In this document: in pieces, positions 45,901 to 64,000 of the stretch
Position numbering within the stretch: position 1 is the first letter of the stretch
Layout: every line of letters starts with the position of its first letter
NCBI RefSeq assembly: GCF_040054535.1
Contig: NC_090795.1
Location: 7,789,501 to 7,853,500, forward strand
Direction: 5' to 3'
DNA length: 64,000 nucleotides
Origin: Antennarius striatus
Taxonomy: Eukaryota > Chordata > Actinopteri > Lophiiformes > Antennariidae
The notes under the pieces: generated by a model
The model's input: only the letters and a program-made list of their open reading frames with translations
The model's database searches: none
What the model was told of the DNA's origin: nothing
Translations under genes and position numbers: made by a program

Positions 45901-48900
45901 ATGTGGAGTAAAACACAAGAAAGTGTAACGCAATCTAATGCTTATTGTTGTCAGGAGGTGGTTCCCCCGACAGAGTTACCTTACAAGAAGCTGAACGACA
46001 ACAATAATGTCTTCAGATTGTGGCCATAGGCTGCAGTAAGGCTGATTAAAAATTCTCAACCTGAGGCATGTAAGTACAAAATGAAATTTTCTCTCTCAAA
46101 GTAAAAACAAAACAAAACACCGTCTGAATCTGACAAATTATTTTGACTTTTGTATTTTTATACGAGTTGAAGAGCGAGGCTTGTATAAAAATAAATGTAA
46201 TTGTTGAAATGACAGTCAATTTGTGGGCTACCAGAGAGACAAAAAAAAGTAGTATGAAGCAAATGGTCCGAACAACAGCTTCTATGTGCCTAAGGAAACA
46301 ACCTGCATAAAATTTACTCATTTAAAACTAAAATTATACATCATAATATACTGGATGATTTAGCAGTAAAACCACTTGGTATACTGTATTGAAGTGAGCA
46401 ATAACTTCTTTTATTACTTATAATTTAAATGTAGTAGTATTACGAGGTTGAATGTGTTATTTGTTTTGTCACAGGTTACACAGTTTTTTTGGATTAATAT
46501 TTGATTGCATGTTTGCCAGAAAGTATCTTTAGCGTTCTAAAGTGCTGCCAGGATTAAAGCTGTAATAAATGATCTGATCCTGTCTTTCCTTTATAGGTCT
46601 AACCATCTCAGATGCCTAAATACAGACTATGGCTTGTGGTTAGGTGAGCAATAATGTGTAAAAATCACTCGCATTAAGACACTGTCAATTACAGAAACCT
46701 CAACATCGCTATTAAAATAGAGCACACATGCCACCCTTTTGAGCTTTGACGAGCCCTTATGTTTGTCTGAGGTGGTGTTGGAAAATCAGTCGTGATCCAA
46801 AAAACATTTCAAGGCATCGAACAGGCTGCCTGAGAAACCACTAACAAGTCTACTTCTTTCCAAAAAACACCCCCCCCCCCGGGCAAAAATCTGCAAGGCA
46901 TAAGACATAAAGCTGTGATAACTAATATAACTTTGGCTACCCCGGTCTGCCCTGCAGCGACAGACCTATTGTTGCTGTGTTCATTCGAAGCCTGGGAAGA
47001 ACACCAAAGCGTTTGGCTGACAGAGCCTGAACAATTAGATTTTGGCTTCACAACAGGAAAACAAACGGGACATAGTGAGATGGAGTCACAAAAAAATGAC
47101 ATGCAGATAGATATAGGTGAGTGCCATGATTTGGGTTTTTTTGGCATACTGCAGACATTTCTGTCATGAAGTGTGAAAGGCTGACATGGGGAGCCTCCAG
47201 TTGAAGCTTCACAGGAAGGAGCAGGCCCCTCCTAAACCACGACACATGTGTAAACATCTGTCTGAGAAACAGTTCGAAGGCCAAGATGGATGTCAAAGAC
47301 CTCAAATCATTCCATTTCCAGAAAGAACAAGCCCGTCAAATTGGCATCATCTATCTGTCATTTGGGGCGAGAGGGGAAGAGAATGACTAGAAGAGGAAGA
47401 GAGAGAGAGAGACTGAGTCTGGTCTGGCCTCGCTGTAGTCTGTGCTGCTCCTCTGTTCCCAGCCAACGCAGGAAATGAAGAAATAGGATCACATCAAAAT
47501 ATGCAAGCACTGTCATCCCAGGCACACCTACTCCAAGGCCCACTGACAAGCCAGCATAGGATTTAAGAGATTAATGTTTTGCCAGATTAAACAGCTTGAT
47601 GGAGTTTATTAAGAAACGTGTTTTAACAATGACCAAAAAATGCACTGATGACTACAGTAAAATAAACCAAATACCTGGAGCATTCAGGCTGAAAAAGTCG
47701 CCGACCGATATAAAACTTCCCCAAAAAGAGATTGTGAAGCGATTAAACAATTGAACCTTAGAAGAACAAACATTCCCCCTGTTTTCAGTGGTTTCACCTG
47801 ACTGGTATTAAAGGCTAAAGCTGCATATGGGAACGCAGAACTATGTCACTGTCTTGTAAAACAATTGACTCTAAACTATTAAAAACAAGGAAATGAGCAA
47901 CAGTTTCATACAGCGTGACATGTACAGTATATTCTCTCATTTCATGGGCGATTTACTGTATTTTTTACATTGAGTTGTCACACACCATTTTAGTGATAAA
48001 ATATTCATTTATGCATCAATGATGTGGTTGAAAAGGACCACAGCAAATAAAAAGTAATATTTTTTATTTCAATTCACGCTGTTTCAGAACTTTGCTGTCG
48101 CTGAATATATTTGTGTCATGTTTTTACAGAATCATATTTTCAATATAAACTGGTTCGTTGCTGAGCGGTAAAAACAAGGCAAAAATAAGAAATTATACGG
48201 GAAAGAGTAGATGGGTGGGCAGAGCTTAGTTTTAAAATTTCAGATTATAAACTTTCGTTGACAATTTTTTTTTTTTTTTAACTATGATTAAGATGAGACA
48301 ATGACCAAACCACTGTAAGGCTATTTAAAGCAACATACAAGTTGTTAAGCTGCAGTAAAAAAAAAGAAGTAATTTTGGAAATTTCTGCCCAGAAGACAGA
48401 GACAACAGAATTGGATTGGGTTTTTTTGTTGTTGTTGTTGTTTTTGTCAAAATTCAATACAAAATTCAATGAATGGTGTGTAGAGTTATTTCATTTCCTG
48501 TGCAGGTGGAGGTTGGAGGTTTCCTATGCAGCCCCTTGGGTTTGGGCGTGGAACCAAAAAGCTGTTAATTATACGTCTGCAAGGTGAAGCCAGAGGAAAC
48601 TGTTGTGGCGGCTCACAGCGGTCCTGGTGTGGGTGTGTGGAGTGGCACCATCTAGTCACTGCCTCCCTGGAAGCCTGAATGATTTCAATTTATTGTCAAA
48701 CTTTAAAATGGACAAGACGCTGGCCTGGAGTGTGATGTGGTTCAACATACTGTAAATATGTCTTGATGTGTTCCTTAAATTGACATCATCAAACTTTCTG
48801 CAAAGCTTAACCATTAAACCTGTTTTTAATCAGAATTTGATTAAATAAATTTGATGGGAAGCGAAATAAGAATGAAATGACAAAACCTATTGGTGTTGGT

Positions 48901-49869
48901 TCCACTTGACTGACTAAAAAAAACAAAACAACAACCCTGATGTCCTAGATAAGACAGTTCAACACTTTTACTTTTATGAAAAGTAGACCAACAAATGTCT
49001 TTTTGGAAAACAAACAAACAATTGAACCCTTTAATCAACTAAAACATGATCATACTGACTAATTATGAAAATAACCAAACACATTTGAGACAGGCTTATC
49101 CTTAATTAACATTTTTATAAAACTAGCTCCAGCTGTAATGTTGGGATGGTAACATGAATATATAAGACAAGTCAAACGTATGAGAAGAGGAAGCTTTGGT
49201 GCTGCTTCTGGAGCAGGTGGAGCTGTTTTCCTCCTAGTGGGCAGTAATTACTGTTGGCTGAGGTCCACTCAGCCTGCAGCTAGCAAAACATTATCTGCGG
49301 CTCCATAAATTCACTTTTATTTGATTTCTCCTCTTCAGAATGGGAGTTTCTGTGAGAGTTCTGTGAAAGATTACCATAATAAATGAGCAGTTTGAAGCCT
49401 AAAAATCTAAAACTTTCCTTCATAAATCCCACTATGGTAAATAAATTAGTATGCATTATGTGATACTATGAAGGGGAAAGTATGTAGAACGTATAAACAT
49501 ATGTGTGGTGCTGTAGACTTTCCGTACTTTAATCAGAGGTGGAAAAATCACCTCTGATTAATTTTCTGCTCATTAACAAACCTACATGTATAAGTCAGTC
49601 CGTCACACATGGCCGACACACACACAGAATATTCATCGGGATTCGTAAATGTTTTTTATTCATTGTTACAATTTTCCAGTGTTGCTATTTTTATTATGGT
49701 TCTTGAGAAACTGGATTTTTATAGGACACTGTCTTAAAGAGAAGAAAGAAAATCATGCACACATGGGTATCAGCTGGGTTTCATTCCTCTCCTTTTTTTT
49801 CTCCCCTCTGTTACTCTCTTCATTGAGATGTGGGGAGCTCATAAAGAGGATGAGAGAGACAGGATCTGG
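42961..49869. other. Gene-free interval (about 7 kb)
   Basis: No exon is supported in this stretch. Notable only for a C-run at 46870-46880, T-runs near 48265-48278, and a GC-balanced block at 49200-49330 with CAGTAATTACTG, a perfect 12-base palindrome centred on TAATTA. Confidence 0.35.
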
Positions 49870-50045
49870 GTGATGTAATTTGCTCTTAGCGTCAGTGAAG
49901 AGCAATCCGGTGATTTAGCAGGAGTGTGCTGAAGACATGACAGAGACTAATTGCTTTCATTAATCACTTTTGCTGGGCCCATTCCGAGGTAAACTAATTG
50001 AAATCCTCTTACCTGTCAGGGCGCCAACTATTGTGTGCCTGGTAT
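49870..50045. promoter_or_regulatory. Candidate conserved enhancer block H
   Basis: Contains GACTAATTGCTTTCATTAAT, CACTTTTGCTGGGCCCATTC, GTAAACTAATTGAAATCC and TTACCTGTCAGGGCGCC in about 100 bases: three homeodomain cores, a forkhead-like GTAAAC and an E-box/TALE site, without tandem repeats. Confidence 0.42.
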
Positions 50046-51684
50046 GAGTAACGCAGGGAGGAGGGGCGGTGATGGGAGGGGGTAAAGGTGCAGGGAGAGA
50101 GTGCAAGAGAAGGAACAGGCAGGAAATGAAGCTTTAACTACAAATAAACCATGTCTTTGTCTAGACAAATCTCTTTTCAAGCCGTAATGCTCTCTGAAAT
50201 GTGTTAATGTCATGTAAAGTCTTTCAGGGGGCTGCACCACTGAGGAGAAGCCAAGCGCAAATGTGGCTTGGGAAGAAAGGCTCTTTTCCAGCACAAAATA
50301 CCAAATCAAATTATTCCCTTGGTCCAGCTGCCAGTGGCGTCGGAGAGAGAGAGGCTTTAGGCCTTAATACCTTTGTGTGTGACAGGGGCCATTACTGAGG
50401 CCCCTTTATGGAGGAACAAAACAGAGACGTTAGAGCAGTCCGGTCTGTGTGGACAGATAGATGGAAAGATCGACAGACAGTAAAGAGATGGAGTGGAGTG
50501 GATTGTCTAGAGAGCACGTAAAATATGTCTGAATCAGGTTTGTTCTTAATGCTGGAGTGTTGAAAACAACGTTTGCAGTTATGCCGACATCCAGATATAA
50601 AAAAACATTGATTCTTTTGCAATATTTCGAGCAGTAAGAGCACAATCCAATATTTATAGCTTAATCTTGTTGCACACAACTGGTGAAAGAAGTGAAAATT
50701 CTATTAAAAAAAAAATCATAAAGTATGGCAGCTTTCTCTTGAATACACCTGCTCATCCCGCTCCACAAGACTGGAGAAATCTCTTCTTTTCTGCTGGTGT
50801 TTATTTTAGGTGCGTCGATTTTCAAATCTGCCTCAAGTCTTGGTGAACACAATCGAGGTGAACTAAAATTAAAATTCCTTTCCTTTGACCTATTACCTCA
50901 GCCATGCACAATTAAGGGGCTGTGTACAGTGTGCACAAAATTGCGCAGAAAGAAAGAAATAGCCACTGGGCTATGATTCTGATTTGGTTAAGAATTAAAG
51001 AAACTGCATGGGATGGTTGCAATTTGATGAGGTACCCGCTGTAAAGTGTGATTTCAAAATGAGTCATAGGTATTCTGAGGGGTACTTTTCACTCAAAAGT
51101 TTATCAGACATGTGTAATCATTTATTGCACTTCACTGTCAATCAGCGGCAGTTTTGGATTCAAAGATGCACACCTGCATGAACGTACACTCGCAAGTACG
51201 TAGACAAAGACACACACCTACACACACCCCTTTTTTTTGGCAGCGGTATTCAGAAGTTGCATAGAGTACAAATCCAAAAATGATTGCCGTGTGAAAGGCC
51301 CTCCTCCTGCCTTGAGAGTGCGTCTCCAGTTACGAGGTCACAGACAATTAGAGAGAGAGGATCAGACAGCTTCACTGTTGTCATGGCACTGCAGAGCGAC
51401 TCTCCGTAACACACGTATAAACACACATGAACAAATGGCCTACACAAGCTACACATTTACAATTCCTTGCACATTCTTTAATCACATTGAAAACATTAAC
51501 GCGTGCATACATACCTTATATGACAGCTTACTGCTGTCAGCCAACACCTCGCACTTCCTCCCCAACCCCCCCCCTCCCTCTGTCTCAGGCCTGGGAGAGC
51601 AGACATTTGTTTGGGAGGTGAAAATGTAATTTAAGGTTCAGGAATGAATTTATTTGCCAAAAAATATTATCTGCTGATCTACGG
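50046..51684. other. Gene-free interval
   Basis: No supported exon or mobile element was recognised. Short CA-like runs and a C-run (51564-51575) are present. Confidence 0.35.
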
Positions 51685-51705
51685 GGTGTTCACTTCCTGA
51701 ACACC
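51685..51705. repeat. 8-bp perfect inverted repeat, 5-base spacer
   Basis: GGTGTTCA, five bases, then TGAACACC. The half-sites contain TGTTC/GAACA, but the order is the reverse of a steroid response element, so no receptor can be assigned. Confidence 0.85.
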
Positions 51706-51960
51706 TCTTGTCACTTTGCTGCCTTCCCTGGAGGTGTATCGAGGAGGAGAAGGGCCTGCAGGGACACGGGCCGACTGCAGATCTTATCGCCGCTACCATC
51801 CTGTATCAAGTTACATCCATTTTTTAATTTAGCATAGTGGGAGACAAGTCAGCATTCACAATGAAGCCTTTATGATCTGTCAACTCAGTGCCAGGGACGA
51901 GTATTTTTCTTTGTCCCTTTACGTATTAACGAACAGGCAGCGCGCCAACTCATTCAGCGC
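51706..51960. promoter_or_regulatory. Candidate conserved enhancer block I
   Basis: Complex sequence with CTTATCGCCGCTACC, CATTCACAATGAAGCC (SOX-like), ACGTATTAACGAACAGG and GCGCGCCAACTCATTCAG. No coding or repeat signal. Confidence 0.3.
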
Positions 51961-53607
51961 TGACCAATTTTCAGCATTTCAACCATAATGGAAATTATGA
52001 TTTCTTTTTAAATCTAATAATGTTACACTATTGATGAGAAAATATCAGATGGGTGTTGATTTAACTTGGCAGCAATTTGAAATGTTGTATTTTGTGTAAT
52101 TAAGGACCTCTCCGTATTTGGTCTACTGTGTATTTCTGCTGCAGTCTTGCTGTGGTCTTGCATGTTTTCATGGGTCCACTCTGATGACCTGTCACCACCA
52201 AGTCTTTGCAGATTCCCCAAATCCATCAGTTCACCAACCCCTACATCGTCAACAGACTCAGCAAAGTCATCACCCACCCCAAACACCAGTGTGTGGACTC
52301 AATCTTAGGAAGAATTTAGCTCTATGATCTCCATGAAGAGCTGTGCTTAGTTGTGTTATTGTGCATGACAAAGCTAAGGAGTGTCTTGTAGGCTACTATA
52401 TTTATAGAAACCTTGTATTATAGTACTGTACGTTGCATTTTATATCCAGACAAATACAATCCATTCTTTAGTTTATATCCTTTTTTACTTGTATTTTTGG
52501 GTTTGGTGAGACACACTAACTCTCTCACTCTTCAATGCTGATCTTTATGTTGTAAGAGTAATAGGCCTAGCAGCTTTTTGTCAGGAATAATATCCTTCTA
52601 GTGGGCTAAGTGATGATGTGAATTGGTGCAGGCTGTGTGGCTGAAACAATTAACATGGTGAACTCTGTCAATTCTATGATTCGCCTTGTGTTTCAGAAGA
52701 AGAATCATGAATTATGGATTATGGTTTAAATTCACCACACTCCATTTCATTTGACCCACAGGATCCAGGCCTTATGATTATGCGTGGTTAGTTGAGGTCT
52801 ACCTCAAAGCTTTACATTTTATTTTAAGGTAAGATATTAAAATGTATTCAGTCAATGTTCAAAACTGTGTGAAGTGCAGTGAGACCACTATCCCATTATA
52901 AAATACCAGTGTGTGCACAACCTGTTCATTCAGGGTACAGGCATGAGCAATCAGAGGGTAGAAAAGTGAGCAGGGGTGCATCAGAATAGGGCAAACCAGG
53001 AGTGATTTTGGGGTGGGGGGTTGGGGGGGTTATGTGTGTTGGGAGGAAGATGGGTGCACAGAGGAAGGGATATGGGTGAAGTGTAGGGAAGAAGTGAAGG
53101 CAGGGGGGAGTTGGTTTCCTGTTCCCCGAATTCCCGGCTCCTGTCTGCAGAGCAGGTACACAAAGCCTCCGTTGAAGAGATTGGAGAGGGGCGGCAAGAT
53201 GAAACATAGCCTCTGATGGTTAACAGATCTGTCCCCCCGGACACCCCCTTCCCTTCCCTCCCTTCCCTCCCGCACTGCTAGCCAGTACCCCGTTTGTTTA
53301 CAGTCTTCCAAGTCTCTTTAGCATTTTTCTCACCAGACCTGGAGACTTGGCTAGGCTCCATGCTGCTGATTGCCATATTCCCAGACCAGAAATGTCACTT
53401 ACCACTTTGCTCTCTTTCATCCGCCATTTAAAGCCTTGGTAATCCCCCGGAATAGCAGAGTCACCCAGGATATAGTGTTTTTTTTCTTGTCCCGGTGGCT
53501 CGTCATTCTACGTGTTTGTTCTGCTCAGACAGAACATTATTCCAGTCAACCGGAAAAAGACGTTGACAGAAAGGCCCTTTTAAGCCTTGCTCCACCAAGA
53601 CCAAGCT
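51961..53607. other. Gene-free interval
   Basis: No exon is supported. 53120-53430 is GC-balanced and non-repetitive and might be regulatory; a G-rich run (53008-53029) and CCCTTCC repeats (53246-53270) flank it. Confidence 0.35.
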
Positions 53608-53668
53608 GGATGATGGATGGATGGATGGATGGATGGATGGATGGATGGATGGATGGATGGGTGGATGG
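53608..53668. repeat. (GGAT)n microsatellite
   Basis: About 14 copies of GGAT/ATGG with one G variant near 53661. Confidence 0.97.
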
Positions 53669-55086
<1,418 letters not shown>

Positions 55087-55174
55087 AGAGCTGTAGGGTG
55101 GCCTTGGCTTTCCACATAAAACCCTGCCCCTCACCTTCAAATGAAATAGTGCAGTGGGTCCAGTAAATACGAAG

Positions 55175-55177
<3 letters not shown>

Positions 55178-55268
<91 letters not shown>
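55178..55268. repeat. (TG)n microsatellite, right arm of a complementary pair
   Basis: About 45 uninterrupted TG units, 91 bases after the (CA)n array and complementary to it. Confidence 0.98.
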
Positions 55269-55271
<3 letters not shown>

Positions 55272-56389
55272 ACCACAGACGCAGGTGGAGCTGTGCTGTG
55301 GTTGGATGAACAGTGAGCATCGTTCCAGGTCCAGCGCTGGCAACGTAATTAAATCACTACAAGTTTATGGTAGATATGAGCAATGGAGAAGCTGCTAAGC
55401 TACAGCAGCAACTACTGTTGTTTGGAAAGATGCTGGATGAGATGCTCACTGGATATTAATTGGTTGACTGGAACAGTAAGGGCCTTGCCAAAACAAGTAT
55501 TCCTAGTGAAATATCCCCTAATTTGCCTTGCTGCATTCATGAGAACCACAATATTAAATACTATTAATGCAACCGCACCTTTTTTTAATCTCGTGGTTGC
55601 CTGAATGTGTGGATACACTTACTGTATGTGTGACTAATGTCACATCATATAACTCTCAGTTCTACTTCATTAGGATCCATGACCACGTTTCTGTTTTCGA
55701 CTCAACCTCGCCACCAACACATTATATATGAATAACATTGTCTCAGTCTAGACTCCTGGGAATGCCTCATCTTTGTGGGACGGGCATGGTGGTGGATGCC
55801 TGGCCCCTTCAGATCTGACACTTCTGGCTGGGATCCCTGGCATCTGTAGCTTCCTGATTACCAGCTGTCCCTGTCCTACTCTTCCTGTCAAATACCAGTA
55901 ACTGAGAAATAAACAAACAGTAAACAAAGGACCAATTTTAGCACCACTGTCCACCGCAGAATGCCAACAGGTTTATCGCTCTTGCTGCCTGCCAACGCTA
56001 ACTGAGCCTTGCTCTCTGAAGAGGAGAGGAGTAAAAAGGGTTTCTTCATCTTCCAACTGCAGAAGGAGCAAGTTGGGTTAGTCTATCCTGCTACGAGACA
56101 AACAGCAGCCAAACAAAGGATAAAGACACATCCTAAAAGCAGTAAGTCATTGCAGCTCTGCTGATGATGAAGGCTTTGTCTCCGATTCTCCCCCTCCCCT
56201 CTTGCTCTTATTGTCTCAATCTGTGGACATGTGTGCTCTCTACAGAGACAAATTCCCCTAGCTTTAGACACACTAGCCACCAAGAGGAGAACGCAGGCCT
56301 ATTAATAGTCTTCCTGCTCATAAAAAAAGATGTGGCGGATCAAGTTTTTTGGGGGGAGTTTGATATGCATGTAATATAATATTAGTCCA
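55269..56389. other. Gene-free interval
   Basis: No exon, repeat or mobile element recognised. Confidence 0.35.
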
Positions 56390-56680
56390 ATTGTGATGCG
56401 CCGTCAGAGGCCCTCACTGTGGAAATCTGCATGAAATCACTGTCTGGGTAAGGTCGTAAATCACCAATGGAGTTGTTTATTATTGCAGTACAGTTTTATG
56501 GAGGGCGGGCACTTTGCTGGGACGTCCTGGAGAGGAATGCCCAACAGAGGACCTGCTAGGTAATGGCCCCTTTATTTCCATAAGGGGGTTGGTGGGAGTT
56601 CAGTGAAGATCAGGCCTTTGGAGAATTACAGCATTACTGCAAAGCCTGATTAAAGCACAGGAACACCTATACCTCACCAG
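56390..56680. promoter_or_regulatory. Candidate conserved enhancer block J
   Basis: Contains CCAATTGTGATGCGCCGTC, GAAATCACTGTCTGGG (SMAD-like GTCTG), ATCACCAATGGAGTTGTTTA, CCCCTT-N9-AAGGGG symmetry near 56568-56588 and GCCTGATTAAAGCACAGG. It has no repeats and no family-like frame, and lies 3.3 kb beyond the eya1 stop. Confidence 0.4.
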
Positions 56681-57214
56681 AGCAAGCACAAGAAATATTC
56701 ACCGATCAGCCACCAATTGTACAGCACATCAAAGGATGATAAATCTCACATAGGATCATAGGTCTGAAGCTGAACTGTAAGTCAGTTGAATGACATAAGC
56801 TAAATGGACACAAACTGGCTCTTATTTTTATTCCCTTCTGTTTCGTACGAGCAGCCAGAGCAGCTGGCCGACATGCCAGAAACACCCACCTTTTACTTCA
56901 TAAAAAGTCTAGTCTGTTTGTGTCTGAGTTTTTCAGCCAGGTCCCAGAGCATCAGGAAAACTTATCAAAGAGAACAGACGTCTATTCTGTGCTGTAGAGA
57001 CAGCAGCACTCCTCTCACAGACAGGCAGCCAGTCAGGACCTTAGACAGTACTTAGTCTTTCAGCTGTTTGAAAGTGGGAAAAGCACATTAGGGGTCATTG
57101 TGCTTTCGCATTCTGGTGGTAGCAGTCTGACTTGCTTTGTCCAGCCTGACAGACGTACATGTCTCACTACAGACATCACTCCCACTCCATCTGAAAACAT
57201 AATTGATCTGGATA

Positions 57215-57420
57215 TTAAATGGGCTGTGCGGCTTTAAATAATATTCCATGCATGCTTAATTCTCCGATGTGGGTTTGGCAGTCGGTAGCTTTCCTCCTCT
57301 CTGTCCAGGCTAATGTTACACGCCGGACTGTCCTTACTGTGACCAGCTCGTAAAATCAGGCTCATAAATATTTTTCATGTGTTATTTAAACTAACCCGGT
57401 TTGGAGTAGTTGAATATATT
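57215..57420. promoter_or_regulatory. Candidate conserved enhancer block K
   Basis: Contains GGCTTTAAATAATATTCCAT, GCATGCTTAATTCTCC, CAGGCTAATGTTACACGCC and TCATAAATATTTTTCATGTG. No coding signal. Position next to eya1 makes an enhancer plausible. Confidence 0.33.
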
Positions 57421-58131
57421 TAGATTATGCATAGAGGCTCCATGGACATTTTCGAGAAGGATAAAACTGATACAAATATCGGGCTGATGGTTGTTTTGGT
57501 TGCAGGAGTCTCAAGAAATGCATAATTTATTTTATACAATATATTGTTGAAGCAATTGAGGAAATATTGATCAAGAAAAATATTTAACAGAAATGCGTCT
57601 TTAAATATAAAGATAAACTCCATTATTTCAATTTTAAAATACAAAGCTTTTGTTGTATAAAGTATTTAATTAAAGAAAGTTTTAAGAATGTGGGTCTAAA
57701 CTTGCACCAGTTCCAGTATCTATTTGCTTCCTGGTATCAGTCAATCTCTGGGTACTGAGAGAGAAACGCAATGCTACTTCTGTAACATCAAAATATAATG
57801 GTAAAAAAACAATTAGTTCAATCAGGCATTCAGAATTTTGCCCAGAAAATAAAACAATTTTATTACAATTTTGTAAACAGTGTGCAAAGTGTTTTCTTTC
57901 CTCCTTCGGATTCAAATAAAAATCAGACAAATACATAACAGTTCACAAGTCATTTTTTAATTTAAACACAATCAAATAATAAAGTCAAAAACATCTGTAC
58001 ACATATTTTGCAGACACAACAATCTTTTGCATTTCACAATGAGGCCCATGTAGTGTAAAGTATTTCCAGTTTGCATATATGATTGCAACATAATAAAAAA
58101 AGCGTGCTGTATGAATTTATAAAACATTTCC

Positions 58132-59972
58132 TTTATTTACCTACCATTACCTTGATCTAGCAGCAATATGTAGATGCCCCCCTTGAAGGTTGAAGGGGAA
58201 GAAATTGTTTACAGAGCATGGGGTGGGGTGCATGTTAGGGGAGAGAGGGATCCAAACTGAAACGTGAAGGCCAACAGTGATCATGTGCAAAGGAAAAATT
58301 AGAAACGCAACAAATTGGTTTCTGTTTAAGAAATTCACAGTCGATAGCACATGTCCTGTATGTTCACAAGCCTCTCAAACTTAGTGGCTTTTCTCTCAAG
58401 GTTGATCAAAGTTTCCCCACACACAGATGTAAAAGCGTTACGAAAAGGACTCCATGTGTTTCAACTATTTGAAAGAGGGACAGAATGACAGAAACTTCAG
58501 AGTCAAAATAAAAACACTACATAGAAAATTACGCTCGCTGTACAAGATTTTATAGCGCTTGTATAAAAGATAATAAAACCTATTGAAGCCAGTTTTTTAA
58601 ATCTCAGATTTATTTTAATTTGTTGTTTTAAATGGCTCTCGGGAGTTTTCTGACTTTCAGGCCAGGTCCATAACCTTTATTAGAATTAAGTTTGTCTCGA
58701 AATATATGGAATCAGGGCTGCAAGCTGGTGAAACGCCTAAAGGATATAAGTTATGAGCTACCTTTCTGAATAACTAGAAAAAAAAAACCCTCTTTCCATT
58801 CAATATATGAATCTAAACAGGAATTGCAGTACGGAAACCTGTTACACTGTATAAAGATGTGACTGAGAACCAAATGAAGGTCATTGACACGTGACATCCA
58901 TGCTTTTGGTCTTGACAAAATGATTTATCACAAAATCCCATTATCTACATATTTGTTTACTGAATAAAACTTGAACACAACACTTTCAGGCGTCGCACAA
59001 GCGTAAGTGCGACAGGATGCTTTTTAGTCTTTTACTTCAATGAAAAGCATTGCCACCTTTGAAGAGCATGTACCTAAATGTATATAAGAAGGAATAGTCC
59101 AGTGATTACAAACTTACACACGAAAAAGATTTCCTCTATACACGATTGTCTCAGCATTGTAAATTAAGTTTTGTGAAATTTTCTTAAATTATTAGAAAAA
59201 CCCTTTTTATTTTCTTGTTGTTTCCATAAGCATCTTCCTCTTGCTGTGGTGGAAATCATAGTATGTTTTAAAGGCACGAGTCTTTGTCGTCGAGGTACCT
59301 TCTCGGTGGCACGGCGCCACTCACAAAGTCTCCGTTCATAAATAAGAAGCACAGGACTCCCAGGCCGACAGGTAACAGGAGCAGTTCGTCTGTCTGTCCC
59401 AAAAAGGAGAGAGACTAAAAAGTGGACAAACAGGCAAGGATCAGACAAAGGCGTGAGGTGAAGAGCACTAGAGGGACGGAGGAACGTCACCAGCAGTAGT
59501 CCTGGGCCTGTGGCGTTACTGTAGCTGAATTCTGTGGTGAGGTGAGGCGAGTCAGGCGAGGCCATCAGTAGCTCTGCTCCTCTCACAGGTGTGAACCCTG
59601 ACAAAGTCCCGCCACAAACAGGGGCTGTAAAACACTCTGACAGCTTCAGAAACCCGCCAATTCACAGTAACCAGGGCAAGCAGCTGCAGTGCCATAAATT
59701 CACCTCTCTCCTTCTCTTCCAGAAAGAAAAAAAAAGTTAAGGGTTAAGACGAAGTGTGACCGTATGTCAGCACATTAACCATGCGCTCAGCCTCCCCCCC
59801 CCAGTCTCCTCTTCCTTTCTTCCTGTGTTTTGGAAGAAAAATGCCCGGCAGCACAGGGGGGGCTGTTTCTGAGCTGCAGGGTCTGTGGTAAGCAGGATGG
59901 GGCTGGAGGGCTAAGGTGAAAGGTTGCAGGGTGCTGAGGCGGAGCAGGGTGGTGAACGTCTGTGGTGTAGTG
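58132..59972 (-). other. Probable eya1 3' UTR
   Basis: The interval after the eya1 stop has no gene signal. AATAAA on the minus strand occurs at 59211-59206, 58681-58676, 58614-58609 and 58137-58132, so several polyadenylation sites are possible; the coordinates take the most distal of these. The proximal part (59164-59960) is GC-richer with open frames in all directions, none family-like. Confidence 0.5.
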
Positions 59973-63964
<3,992 letters not shown>

Positions 63965-64000
63965 CTGGAATAAACAACACATAATAACTTGAGTATTGTA

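Noticed and set aside
59164..59604. 146-codon frame on the minus strand
   Set aside because: It lies in the likely eya1 3' UTR, lacks any domain, and the reading frame is not linked to eya1 by splice sites.

Overview
The window is eukaryotic and almost certainly from a teleost fish. Genes are split by short GT-AG introns. Long CA/TG, TAT and pentamer microsatellites are abundant. Eroded Tc1/mariner, L2-like LINE and pogo/Tigger-like elements are present. The gene order tram1 - xkr9 - eya1 matches the human 8q13.3 neighbourhood (TRAM1, LACTB2, XKR9, EYA1). No base in the window looks bacterial or viral. The species cannot be named from the sequence alone.

Left part (1-12 kb): a complete 11-exon tram1 gene lies on the minus strand (coding 7812 down to 3542, 369 aa). 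It is followed, head to head on the plus strand, by a complete xkr9 gene whose coding exons run from 9971 to 11516 (3 exons, 385 aa). Only 2.16 kb separate the two start codons, and lactb2, which sits between these genes in human, is not there. A degenerate Tc1-type transposase relic lies at 1.0-1.6 kb.

Middle part (11.6-58 kb): about 46 kb with no convincing protein-coding exon. It holds microsatellites, an L2-like LINE relic (15.2-15.4 kb), a 340-bp pogo/Tigger-like MITE (22.07-22.41 kb), a common teleost interspersed repeat (25.5 kb), a perfect 21-bp hairpin (26.1 kb) and two CTCF-consensus matches (12.15 and 19.55 kb). Several blocks of compositionally complex sequence are dense in homeodomain, SOX and POU-like motifs. 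The position next to eya1, a developmental regulator with distant enhancers in vertebrates, makes these blocks candidate conserved enhancers. That is inference, because no alignment could be run.

Right part (58-64 kb): the 3' end of eya1 on the minus strand, with the last six coding exons (212 residues of the C-terminal Eya domain, 63964 down to the stop at 59973) and a probable long AT-rich 3' UTR down to about 58.1 kb. The rest of the gene lies beyond the right edge.

The genes do not form one pathway. TRAM1 helps nascent chains enter the ER at the translocon, Xkr9 is a caspase-activated plasma-membrane phospholipid scramblase, and Eya1 is a transcriptional co-activator and tyrosine phosphatase. 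Their adjacency is old synteny. I found no evidence of a new multi-gene system; the points of interest are regulatory, structural and evolutionary.
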